Assembly: GCA_910574195.1 (NCBI GenBank)
Contig: CAJTBF010000009.1
Location: 62,001-126,000, forward strand
Direction of reading: 5' to 3'
DNA from: Lachnospiraceae bacterium
Lineage (GTDB): Bacteria > Bacillota > Clostridia > Lachnospirales > Lachnospiraceae
DNA: 64,000 nucleotides
Positions 27,052-35,754 of this stretch are shown here, piece after piece. Position 1 is the first letter of the stretch. Each line of letters starts with the position of its first letter. Position numbers and translations under genes: made by a program. The notes beneath the pieces are model-generated. The model saw only the letters and a list, made by a program, of their open reading frames with translations. It was not told the origin of the DNA and did not search any database.

Positions 27052-28449
27052 ATGGAAGAAGGACAAGCATTACATACCAGTCCTTACGTGACACAGATTG
27101 AAAAGTTTGCGGACTCTTTAAAACAATTATCTCATACATTTCTGCGGATGGGAGAAAAGAAACAGTCGTTTACCAATGAGGAAATCGACAATATGTTTGA
27201 GCAGGTAAAGGAAAAAGTCTGTGGACAATGTGAAAAATGTTCCTGGTGCTGGGGGGAAAATTTTGTTCATACCTATCAGATGGGGTATGAGATTCTTTCT
27301 GCTGTGGATACGTATGGATCCGAGCTGAACACCGAGACGAAGCGAAAGCTGAAACAATGCTGTATTATGGCGCCCCGATTTTTACGTGAAATGCTGGGTG
27401 CTTTTCATGATGCCAGAAAAAATATGATGTGGATGAATCGAATGGCGCAAAGCAGGGAAGGGTGCGCCATACAGATGGACACATTTGCGGATATGATTCG
27501 ATTGACGGCCAAAGAACTGGAAGATAGTCTGTTTACCGATGAGCGTCTGGAAAAGAGATTGATGGCGGCATTGAAAAAGAAAGGGGTGCGTGTTCTTTAT
27601 ACAAATTTTTTTATGAACCGGGAAGGCAAATATGAAGTACATGTAACGGCACGGACGATGCAGGATGCGCATATTACAGTCAAGGAGATGGTGAGAACGA
27701 TCTCAGAGGTGATGGGACGGCATCTGGTGCCGGAGGGAACTTATGCGCAGATGCTGGGACGGGAATATACGACCATTGTTTGTCTGGAAGGGCCTGCTTT
27801 TTCCACATTACAGGGAATTGCCAGAATTGGAAAAGGCGGCAGTCAGATTTCCGGAGATAATTTTATGACGGTGGATTTGCCGGGAGGAAAGCAGGTGGTG
27901 GCACTGTCTGATGGAATGGGTTCCGGAGAGAAAGCATGCAGAGAAAGTACACTGGTTGTAGAATTGCTGGAAGAATTGCTGGAGGCAGGGTTTCCGGAAA
28001 AGACGGCCATTCAGATGATCAATACAACATTGGTGATGGGACGGGAGGAAATTCATTACTCTACAGTAGATATGAGTGTGTTTGATTTATATACGGGACG
28101 CTGTGAGCTGATCAAAGCAGGGGCCTCTTCCACATTTATCCGGCAGAACGGAAAAGTAGAACATTTAAGCTCTACCAGTCTGCCCATTGGCGTGCTGCAC
28201 CAGATTGAGATTGATTCGGTGGAACGCAGACTGTATGATGGTGATTTTGTGATCATGGTAACGGACGGTGTGATGGATGCGCTTCCGGTAGGAGAACAGG
28301 ATATTCTTCTGGAAACCATTATCCAGGGGACATTGCTTGTCAATCCCAAAGAGATGGCGCATCACATTCTGGAACAGGTTATGAACTGGACAGGCAAACC
28401 GCCGGAGGATGATATGACGGTACTGGTTACGGGAATCTGGGAGAAATAG
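27052..28449 (+). CDS. spoIIE: Stage II sporulation protein E, short form (PP2C phosphatase)
   Basis: A 465-residue protein that by family dephosphorylates SpoIIAA and so turns on sigma-F in the forespore. The C-terminal PPM/PP2C domain shows ISGDNFMTVDLPGGKQVVALSDGMGSGEKA with metal-binding Asp residues, MSVFDLYTGRCELIKAGAS, and MVTDGVMDAL. The middle holds the regulatory region, including a Cys cluster CGQCEKCSWC near residue 60. The long membrane-spanning N-terminus of B. subtilis SpoIIE (827 residues, ten helices) is absent; only 65 bases separate the start from the divIC terminator. ATG 27052 follows GGGAGGGA. Position after divIC supports the name. Confidence 0.88.
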   Translation: MEEGQALHTSPYVTQIEKFADSLKQLSHTFLRMGEKKQSFTNEEIDNMFEQVKEKVCGQCEKCSWCWGENFVHTYQMGYEILSAVDTYGSELNTETKRKLKQCCIMAPRFLREMLGAFHDARKNMMWMNRMAQSREGCAIQMDTFADMIRLTAKELEDSLFTDERLEKRLMAALKKKGVRVLYTNFFMNREGKYEVHVTARTMQDAHITVKEMVRTISEVMGRHLVPEGTYAQMLGREYTTIVCLEGPAFSTLQGIARIGKGGSQISGDNFMTVDLPGGKQVVALSDGMGSGEKACRESTLVVELLEELLEAGFPEKTAIQMINTTLVMGREEIHYSTVDMSVFDLYTGRCELIKAGASSTFIRQNGKVEHLSSTSLPIGVLHQIEIDSVERRLYDGDFVIMVTDGVMDALPVGEQDILLETIIQGTLLVNPKEMAHHILEQVMNWTGKPPEDDMTVLVTGIWEK

Positions 28450-28472
28450 CGGAATAAAAATTGGAAAACCTC

Positions 28473-28501
28473 TTGACGAATTGGACTCTTCTTTTTATAA
28501 T
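28473..28501 (+). promoter_or_regulatory. Sigma-A promoter of ileS
   Basis: TTGACG (28473-28478), 17 bases, TATAAT (28496-28501), placed just before the T-box leader. Confidence 0.85.
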
Positions 28502-28507
28502 AAGCGT

Positions 28508-28800
28508 GTATTGCAAGAAAACGTTACTGTGCGAACAGTAACAGGAAAAAGGCTATGACGGAGACAGTAGGGATTATTTTAAAATTGCAGCGAGCCGGTG
28601 ATGGTGTGAGTCCGGTATGAGTCGAATAATTCAGAACATCACTTCCGAGCCGCAGCTTTCGAACCGTAAGTAGTAGGGACTGACGGGATTCCGCCGTTAC
28701 AGGAGCACGTATAAAAAGTCGAAAGACCGGAGTATGTTGTAACAGGTGGTTTAAAACGGGGAAGCGCTTCCGTCCTATTACAGGGACGGGAGCATTTTTT
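28508..28800 (+). ncRNA. Isoleucine T-box leader
   Basis: A roughly 290-nt leader before ileS. The stem I region runs from about 28590 to 28654, with GAGCC at its foot, GATGGTGTGA as the K-turn region and an ATC specifier at 28638-28640. The T-box itself is degenerate, AACAGGTGGTTTAAAACGG at 28741-28759. A terminator follows: GCTTCCGTCC (28765-28774) against GGACGGGAGC (28784-28793), then TTTTTT. Uncharged tRNA-Ile would pair with ATC and with the T-box bulge and let transcription continue. Specifier and gene agree. Confidence 0.88.
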
Positions 28801-28852
28801 ATTCCTGGTATTACTTTTTACAGAAAACAGGGAAAGAAAGGAAGAGAAATTT

Positions 28853-31800
28853 ATGTACAGAAAAGTATCTACGGATATGAATTTCGTAGAACGTGAAAAA
28901 GAGGTTGAGAAATTCTGGGCCGATCGGGATATCTTCAAAAAAAGTATGAAGATGCGGGAAGGAAGCCCCATGTACACATTCTATGACGGGCCTCCGACGG
29001 CAAATGGCAAGCCGCATATCGGTCATGTTCTGACGCGGGTAATCAAAGATATGATTCCGCGTTATCGTACCATGAAAGGATATGAAGTTCCGCGAAAGGC
29101 CGGGTGGGACACCCATGGACTTCCGGTGGAACTGGAAGTGGAACGGCTTTTGGGACTGGATGGAAAAGATCAGATTGAAGAATACGGTCTGGAGCCCTTT
29201 ATCGACAAATGTAAAGAAAGTGTTTGGAAATATAAAGGGATGTGGGAAGATTTTTCCAGCACGGTTGGGTTTTGGGCCGATATGGAAGATCCGTATGTTA
29301 CCTATCACAATGATTTTATTGAGTCAGAATGGTGGGCGCTGAAGCAGATCTGGGAGAAAGGACTTTTGTATAAAGGCTTTAAGATCGTACCTTATTGTCC
29401 CAGATGTGGGACACCGCTTTCCGCGCAGGAAGTGGCGCAGGGGTATAAGGATGTAAAAGAGCGTTCCGCCATTGCACGGTTTAAAGTAAAAGGAGAAGAC
29501 GCATATATTCTGGCGTGGACGACCACGCCCTGGACGCTTCCCTCTAATCTGGCTCTTTGTGTGCATCCGAAGGAAGAATATGCCAGGGTAAAGGCTGCGG
29601 ATGGTTATGTCTATTATATGGCGGCGGCACTTTTGGACACGGTGCTTGGAAAGCTGGCAAAAGACGGAGAACCGGCCTATGAGATTCTGGAAACTTACCG
29701 GGGGACCGACCTGGAATATAAGGAATACGAACCGCTGTACGAGTGCGCCGCAGAAGCGGCCCAGAAACAGCAGAAAAAATCATTTTATGTGGTGTGTGAC
29801 GAATATGTTACATTGACGGATGGAACCGGCGTAGTACACATTGCGCCTGCATTTGGAGAAGACGATGCAAATGTGGGAAGAAAGTATGACCTGCCTTTTG
29901 TACAACTTGTGGATGAAAAGGGAAATATGGCGGAATCAACACCTTTTGCCGGCCTGTTTGTAAAAAAAGCGGATCCGGAAGTGCTGAAAGATCTGGAGGC
30001 AAGAGGATTGTTATATGAAGCGCCGAAGTTTGAGCATAGCTATCCCCATTGCTGGAGATGTGATACACCGCTGATCTATTATGCAAGAGAATCCTGGTTC
30101 ATCAAGATGACGGCGGTGAAGGAAGACTTGCTTGCCAATAACCGGACGATCAACTGGATTCCGGAGAGCATCGGAAAGGGCCGCTTTGGGGACTGGCTGG
30201 AGAATGTACAGGATTGGGGCATCAGCCGGAACCGCTACTGGGGGACGCCTTTGAACATCTGGGAATGCGAATGCGGACATATGCATTCCATTGGCAGTAT
30301 TGAAGAGTTGAAATCCATGTCCCGGAATTGTCCGGAGGACATTGAACTGCATCGTCCCTATATTGATGAGGTGACGATTCGCTGTCCGAAGTGCGGGAAA
30401 GAGATGCACCGCGTACCGGAAGTGATTGACTGTTGGTTTGACAGCGGTTCCATGCCGTTTGCCCAGCATCATTATCCGTTCGAGAATAAAGAAGTTTTTG
30501 AACAGCAGTACCCGGCACAGTTTATCTCCGAGGCAGTAGACCAGACACGTGGATGGTTTTATTCCCTGCTGGCGATTTCCACATTGATCTTTAACAAGGC
30601 GCCCTATGAAAATGTAATTGTTCTGGGGCATGTACAGGACGAGAACGGGCAGAAGATGAGCAAATCCAAAGGAAATGCGGTGGATCCGTTTGACGCCTTA
30701 CAGACTTATGGGGCAGATGCCATCCGCTGGTATTTCTATGTGAATAGCGCGCCGTGGCTGCCCAACCGGTTCCATGGGAAAGCCGTGTTGGAAGGACAGC
30801 GGAAATTTATGGGGACGCTGTGGAATACGTATGCATTTTTTGTACTGTATGCCAACATTGACGCGTTCGATGCGTCCCAATATACGCTGGAATATGAGAA
30901 ACTTCCGGTGATGGATCGATGGCTTTTATCCAAATTGAATACATTGATAAAAACAGTGGATGAGGATCTGGAAAATTACCGGATTCCGGAGAGTGCCAGA
31001 GCTTTGCAGGAATTTGTGGACGATATGAGCAATTGGTATGTGCGCAGAAGCAGAGAACGCTTCTGGGCAAAGGGCATGGAGCAGGATAAGATCAATGCTT
31101 ATATGACACTGTATACGGCGCTTGTGACGGTATCCAAGGTGGCGGCGCCGTTGATCCCGTTCATGACGGAGCAGATCTATCGTAATCTGGTGTGCAGCGT
31201 GGATGCGCAGGCGCCGGAGAGTGTTCACCTGTGTGATTATCCGGTGGCGGAGGAAGCCTGGATTGATACGGAGTTGGAGGCAAATATGGATCATGTCCTC
31301 AAATTGGTGGTCATGGGGCGTGCCTGCCGGAATACTTCGAACATCAAGAACCGGCAGCCGATCGGGCAGATGTTTGTAAAAGCAGATTTCTCACTTCCGG
31401 AATTTTATCAGGAGATTGCCGCAGACGAATTGAATGTAAAGAAGATTCGATTTACAGAGGATGTCCGGGATTTTACTTCTTATAGTTTCAAACCACAGTT
31501 GAAAACGGTAGGGCCAAAATACGGAAAACTCCTGGGCGGTATCCGGAATGCGCTGGATCATCTGGACGGCAATGCGGCCATGGATGAAATGCAGGCTGCC
31601 GGTTCTTTGAAATTGGATGTAAACGGGCAGGAGATCACGTTGTTCCGGGAGGATTTGCTGATTGATACGGCGCAGATTCCGGGGTATGTATCCGAAGATG
31701 ACGGTGGTGTGACCGTGGTGCTGGACACGAATCTGACAGAAGAACTTCTGGAGGAGGGATTTATCCGGGAGATCATCAGTAAGGTGCAGACCATGCGAAA

Positions 31801-32002
31801 GGAAGCCGGCTTCGAAGTAATGGATCGGATTTTCGTAACATATCAGGGGAGCAAGAAAGCAGAAACTGTATTCGAGCGCTACGCACAGGAAATTGGCAGC
31901 GAAGTGTTGGCTGATTCTGTGGAAAAAGCGGCGCCGGCAGGGTATGTAAAGGAATGGAAAATCAATGGCGAAAATGTTACAATGGGTGTTCAAAAAAAGT
32001 AG
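28853..32002 (+). CDS. ileS: Isoleucyl-tRNA synthetase, type-2-like
   Basis: A 1049-residue class I synthetase charging tRNA-Ile. The ATP signature HIGH is in NGKPHIGHVLTRVIKDMIPR and KMSKS in NGQKMSKSKGNAVDP. The CP1 editing domain (AWTTTPWTLPSNLALCVHP) follows, and Cys clusters CPRCGTP, CWRCDTP and CPKCGKE are present. The pattern GWDTHGLPVELEVERLLG and the length above 1030 resemble the eukaryote-like type-2 IleRS, which in known cases is less sensitive to mupirocin. That class assignment is from memory of motifs. ATG 28853 follows GGAAGAG, behind the Ile T-box. Confidence 0.95.
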   Translation: MYRKVSTDMNFVEREKEVEKFWADRDIFKKSMKMREGSPMYTFYDGPPTANGKPHIGHVLTRVIKDMIPRYRTMKGYEVPRKAGWDTHGLPVELEVERLLGLDGKDQIEEYGLEPFIDKCKESVWKYKGMWEDFSSTVGFWADMEDPYVTYHNDFIESEWWALKQIWEKGLLYKGFKIVPYCPRCGTPLSAQEVAQGYKDVKERSAIARFKVKGEDAYILAWTTTPWTLPSNLALCVHPKEEYARVKAADGYVYYMAAALLDTVLGKLAKDGEPAYEILETYRGTDLEYKEYEPLYECAAEAAQKQQKKSFYVVCDEYVTLTDGTGVVHIAPAFGEDDANVGRKYDLPFVQLVDEKGNMAESTPFAGLFVKKADPEVLKDLEARGLLYEAPKFEHSYPHCWRCDTPLIYYARESWFIKMTAVKEDLLANNRTINWIPESIGKGRFGDWLENVQDWGISRNRYWGTPLNIWECECGHMHSIGSIEELKSMSRNCPEDIELHRPYIDEVTIRCPKCGKEMHRVPEVIDCWFDSGSMPFAQHHYPFENKEVFEQQYPAQFISEAVDQTRGWFYSLLAISTLIFNKAPYENVIVLGHVQDENGQKMSKSKGNAVDPFDALQTYGADAIRWYFYVNSAPWLPNRFHGKAVLEGQRKFMGTLWNTYAFFVLYANIDAFDASQYTLEYEKLPVMDRWLLSKLNTLIKTVDEDLENYRIPESARALQEFVDDMSNWYVRRSRERFWAKGMEQDKINAYMTLYTALVTVSKVAAPLIPFMTEQIYRNLVCSVDAQAPESVHLCDYPVAEEAWIDTELEANMDHVLKLVVMGRACRNTSNIKNRQPIGQMFVKADFSLPEFYQEIAADELNVKKIRFTEDVRDFTSYSFKPQLKTVGPKYGKLLGGIRNALDHLDGNAAMDEMQAAGSLKLDVNGQEITLFREDLLIDTAQIPGYVSEDDGGVTVVLDTNLTEELLEEGFIREIISKVQTMRKEAGFEVMDRIFVTYQGSKKAETVFERYAQEIGSEVLADSVEKAAPAGYVKEWKINGENVTMGVQKK

Positions 32003-32042
32003 TACAGAACAGGGGATAAGTACGGAAAGGATTGATAAGGTC

Positions 32043-34523
32043 ATGTTCAGTAAAAGATTTGACAAAAAAGTATTCAAAGAAACCGTAAAAGATAATGTAA
32101 AGACATTGTACAGAAAAAAGATTGAGGAAGCGTCCAAACAGCAGATTTTTCAGGCGGTATGTTATGCGGTGAAGGACATCATCATTGACGACTGGCTTGC
32201 GTCACAGGAAGCTTACCAGAAAGCCGACGCCAAGATCGTGTATTATATGTCCATGGAATTCTTGATGGGCCGTGCACTGGGAAATAATTTGATCAATATG
32301 ACAGCGTACGACGAAGTGAAGGAAGCGCTGGAAGAGATGGGGCTGGATATCAATGTGATTGAGGATGAAGAGCCCGACGCTGCGCTTGGAAACGGCGGAC
32401 TTGGAAGACTGGCAGCTTGTTTTCTGGATTCTCTTGCTACATTGAACTATCCGGCTTATGGATGTGGAATCCGATATCGTTACGGAATGTTCAAACAGAA
32501 GATTGAGAACGGATATCAGGTGGAAAAGCCGGATAACTGGTTAAAAGAGGGCAATCCGTTTGAACTGCGCCGACCGGAATACGCCAAGGAAGTGCGTTTC
32601 GGCGGGACCGTGCGTTTTGAAAAGGATCCGGTCACCGGAAGAGACAAATTTATTCAGGAAGGTTTTGAATCCGTACGCGCCATCCCTTATGATATGCCGA
32701 TTGTCGGATACAATAACCATGTGGTCAATACATTGCGGATCTGGGATGCGGAGGCTATTACAGATTTCCAGCTGGATTCTTTTGACCGGGGAGATTACCA
32801 CAAAGCTGTGGAACAGGAAAATCTGGCGAAAAACATTGTAGAAGTACTGTACCCGAACGACAATCATTATGCAGGAAAGGAACTGCGTCTCAAACAGCAG
32901 TATTTCTTTATTTCCGCAAGTCTGCAGGCATTGATTGCAAAATATAAACGGGAACATGGAAACGACGTTCGGAAGTTGTATGAAAAAGTGGTAATTCAGA
33001 TGAATGACACACATCCGACTGTGGCCGTTCCGGAATTGATGCATCTGTTGATTGATGTGGAAGGGCTGAACTGGGAAGAAGCATGGGAAGTGACATCAAA
33101 AACCTGTGCTTACACAAATCATACTATTATGGCAGAAGCGTTAGAAAAGTGGCCCATTGATCTGTTTTCCAGACTGCTTCCCCGTATTTATCAGATTGTA
33201 CAGGAGATCGACCGCCGGTTTGTGGAAGCGGTCCGCGCAAAGTATCCGGGAAATGAGCAGAAAGTAAGAAAGATGGCGATTCTCTGGGACGGACAGGTGC
33301 GGATGGCCAATATGGCGATTATTGCCGGATTTTCTGTAAACGGTGTGGCGAAACTGCACACAGAGATTCTCAAGAATCAGCAGTTAAGAGATTTCTATGA
33401 GATGATGCCGGAGAAGTTTAACAATAAAACCAACGGAATCACCCAGAGAAGATTCCTGGCGCATGGGAATCCGCTTCTGGCGAAATGGATCACGCACCGG
33501 ATCGGGGATGAATGGCTTACGGATCTGTCGCAGCTTGCACGGTTGAAACCATTGATCAATGATGAGCAGGCAAGGCGGGAATTCATGCAGATTAAGCATG
33601 AAAATAAAGTGCGTCTGGCAAAATATATCAAAGAACACAATGGAATTGACGTGGATCCGTTCTCGATCTTTGACGTACAGGTGAAGAGGCTGCACGAATA
33701 CAAACGGCAGTTACTGAATATTCTGCATGTGATGTATCTGTACAATCAGATCAAGGAGCATCCGGAGATGCAGTTCTATCCGAGAACCTTTATTTTTGGG
33801 GCAAAAGCGGCGGCCGGCTATCAGCGCGCGAAAGAAACGATCAAACTGATCAATTCCGTGGCGGATGTAGTGAACCAGGATAGAAGTATCAATGGAAAGC
33901 TTAAGGTCGTGTTTATTGAGGACTACAAAGTGTCCAATGCGGAGTTGATCTTTGCAGCGGCGGACGTCAGCGAGCAGATTTCCACAGCATCCAAAGAGGC
34001 TTCCGGTACCGGAAATATGAAATTTATGCTGAACGGCGCGCCGACACTCGGAACGATGGATGGCGCCAATGTGGAGATCGTGGAAGAAGTGGGAATGGAG
34101 AATGCCTTTATCTTCGGACTCCGTTCCGAGGAAGTGATCGGATATGAGAATCATGGCGGATACAATCCCATAGATTTGTATTTCAACGACTGGGAGATGA
34201 AACGTGTGATCGACCAGCTGATGGATGGAACCTATGCACACGGAGATCATAATATGTATAAGAATCTGTACAATTCGCTTTTGAATACGCAAAGTACAGG
34301 CCGGGCGGATATGTATTTTATCCTGAAGGATTTCCGCTCCTATGCGGAGGCGCAGAAGCGAGTGGAAGAAGCGTACCGCGACGAGCACAGATGGTCCAGA
34401 ATGGCAATGCTGAATACAGCGTGCTGCGGGAAGTTCACATCAGACCGAACGATTGAAGAGTACGTAAGAGATATTTGGAAACTGGAAAAAGTAGAAGTTC
34501 CGTCGGGGCAGACGGAGGAATAA
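32043..34523 (+). CDS. glgP: Glycogen/starch alpha-glucan phosphorylase
   Basis: An 826-residue GT35 enzyme releasing glucose-1-phosphate from alpha-1,4-glucans. The pyridoxal-phosphate site is clear (EASGTGNMKFMLNGAPTLGT with the Schiff-base Lys). Other family blocks are ALGNGGLGRLAACFLDS near residue 115 and NDTHPTVAVPELMHLL. Start ATG 32043 is preceded by a weak AAGG; an open frame upstream overlaps ileS and is rejected. It begins 40 bases after ileS with no terminator between, so it may be read through from the T-box promoter. Confidence 0.95.
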   Translation: MFSKRFDKKVFKETVKDNVKTLYRKKIEEASKQQIFQAVCYAVKDIIIDDWLASQEAYQKADAKIVYYMSMEFLMGRALGNNLINMTAYDEVKEALEEMGLDINVIEDEEPDAALGNGGLGRLAACFLDSLATLNYPAYGCGIRYRYGMFKQKIENGYQVEKPDNWLKEGNPFELRRPEYAKEVRFGGTVRFEKDPVTGRDKFIQEGFESVRAIPYDMPIVGYNNHVVNTLRIWDAEAITDFQLDSFDRGDYHKAVEQENLAKNIVEVLYPNDNHYAGKELRLKQQYFFISASLQALIAKYKREHGNDVRKLYEKVVIQMNDTHPTVAVPELMHLLIDVEGLNWEEAWEVTSKTCAYTNHTIMAEALEKWPIDLFSRLLPRIYQIVQEIDRRFVEAVRAKYPGNEQKVRKMAILWDGQVRMANMAIIAGFSVNGVAKLHTEILKNQQLRDFYEMMPEKFNNKTNGITQRRFLAHGNPLLAKWITHRIGDEWLTDLSQLARLKPLINDEQARREFMQIKHENKVRLAKYIKEHNGIDVDPFSIFDVQVKRLHEYKRQLLNILHVMYLYNQIKEHPEMQFYPRTFIFGAKAAAGYQRAKETIKLINSVADVVNQDRSINGKLKVVFIEDYKVSNAELIFAAADVSEQISTASKEASGTGNMKFMLNGAPTLGTMDGANVEIVEEVGMENAFIFGLRSEEVIGYENHGGYNPIDLYFNDWEMKRVIDQLMDGTYAHGDHNMYKNLYNSLLNTQSTGRADMYFILKDFRSYAEAQKRVEEAYRDEHRWSRMAMLNTACCGKFTSDRTIEEYVRDIWKLEKVEVPSGQTEE

Positions 34524-34535
34524 GAGAGAAAAGAT

Positions 34536-35687
34536 ATGAGACATTATTATGATTATGACTACTATGATTATGCAGATCCCACTTCCATGTTAGATTCTAT
34601 GGCGATGGGAATTATACTGGCATGTGTGGCTGTGTTGTTCCTTGTTCTCATTTTTTCGCTGATCAGCTATATTCTGAAAGGAATCGGGATGTATACGATC
34701 GCGAAGCGTCAGGGAAGAGAATACGGATGGCTTGCGTTCATTCCGTTTGCAAGAACTTACCTGCACGGGGAACTGGCCGGAAGCATCCGCTTGAAGAAAC
34801 GGACGATCCAGAATCCAGGGATCTGGCTTCTGGCGCTGCCATTTATCTACGGCGCAGTTTATTCGGTTTTGTATGCGGTGATCTGGTTTTTGGGATTTGG
34901 CGCGATCATGAGAATGAGTGATACGTATTATTTTGGGCAGGGGCCGCATGTAGGAACAGGGACTCTCCTTGGAGTTATAATTTTACTATTGTTGTTTAGT
35001 TTGATTGTGGTGGTATATACAGCAGTGTATAAAACCCTTTCTATTCTGGTGAATCATCAGATTCTGGAACGGTTTACTTCCAAGAATATGTCCATTGTAC
35101 ACGCGATACTTTGTTCCGTGATTCCATTGTATGAATCAATTTGTCTGTTTGTAATGCGGAACAAGCCTTTTAATCCGGGAATGGGACCGGTAATGCCGCC
35201 GCCGTTTATGCAGACACCGCCGCCGGGACCATATGGCAACGGGCCGGAATCGCCGCAGGGACCGCCGTGCGGGTATCCATCCATGGGTTCCGGTTCCGTG
35301 CCGCCCGAGCGTGATATGCGGGAAACGGCGTCCTGGGATGCGTCGGAGATCCCGCTGCCGCCCGTGTCGGAAAACACGGCAATGGGATCGACAGAAAGTT
35401 TGTGGAAACCGGTAGAAAATAGAGTGGATTCTACACAGAGTTCCGGATCGTCTTCGAATACCGGTTCGCTGTTTGATTCACCGTCCGGTATGGATACAAT
35501 GTCAGAGCAGCAGACGGGAGCCGGCTCATTGTTCGATGTGCCGTCGGGAACGGATACGATGTCAGAGCAGCAGACGGGAACCGGCTCATTGTTCGATGTG
35601 CCGTCGGGAACGGATGCGGTGTCAGAGCAGCAGAACGGAACTGTATCGTCTGGTCAGGAATCGGACCAGGATAAGGATGCATTTTAG
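34536..35687 (+). CDS. Multi-pass membrane protein with repeat tail, unknown function
   Basis: A 383-residue protein not recognised. The N-terminus is Tyr/Asp-rich (YYDYDYYDYAD). About five hydrophobic segments follow up to residue 210 (MGIILACVAVLFLVLIFSLI, IWLLALPFIYGAVYSVLYAVI, LLGVIILLLLFSLIVVVYTAV). The rest is a Pro/Gly-rich cytoplasmic- or surface-type tail ending in three copies of a 20-residue unit (TGSLFDVPSGTDTMSEQQ plus two). It starts 12 bases after glgP behind GAGAGAAAAG and is probably cotranscribed. Some Clostridia have similar membrane proteins of the DUF805/zinc-ribbon neighbourhood, but no name can be supported. Confidence 0.75.
   Translation: MRHYYDYDYYDYADPTSMLDSMAMGIILACVAVLFLVLIFSLISYILKGIGMYTIAKRQGREYGWLAFIPFARTYLHGELAGSIRLKKRTIQNPGIWLLALPFIYGAVYSVLYAVIWFLGFGAIMRMSDTYYFGQGPHVGTGTLLGVIILLLLFSLIVVVYTAVYKTLSILVNHQILERFTSKNMSIVHAILCSVIPLYESICLFVMRNKPFNPGMGPVMPPPFMQTPPPGPYGNGPESPQGPPCGYPSMGSGSVPPERDMRETASWDASEIPLPPVSENTAMGSTESLWKPVENRVDSTQSSGSSSNTGSLFDSPSGMDTMSEQQTGAGSLFDVPSGTDTMSEQQTGTGSLFDVPSGTDAVSEQQNGTVSSGQESDQDKDAF
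35461..35640 (+). repeat. Three in-frame 60-bp tandem repeats
   Basis: Period of exactly 60 bases (35461, 35521, 35581); copies 2 and 3 are nearly identical. They encode the 20-residue units at the end of the membrane protein. Confidence 0.92.
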
Positions 35688-35704
35688 GAAATAAACAGAA
35701 TAAA

Positions 35705-35733
35705 GAATATTCGCAGACAGCCTTTCATATAGT
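35705..35733 (+). promoter_or_regulatory. Candidate sigma-E promoter of spoIID
   Basis: GAATATT (35705-35711), 14 bases, CATATAGT (35726-35733). spoIID is sigma-E-dependent in B. subtilis. The leader would be only about 15 bases, with GGAGGG at its start, which lowers confidence. Confidence 0.45.
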
Positions 35734-35754
35734 ATGATATGGAGGGCTGTTTTT

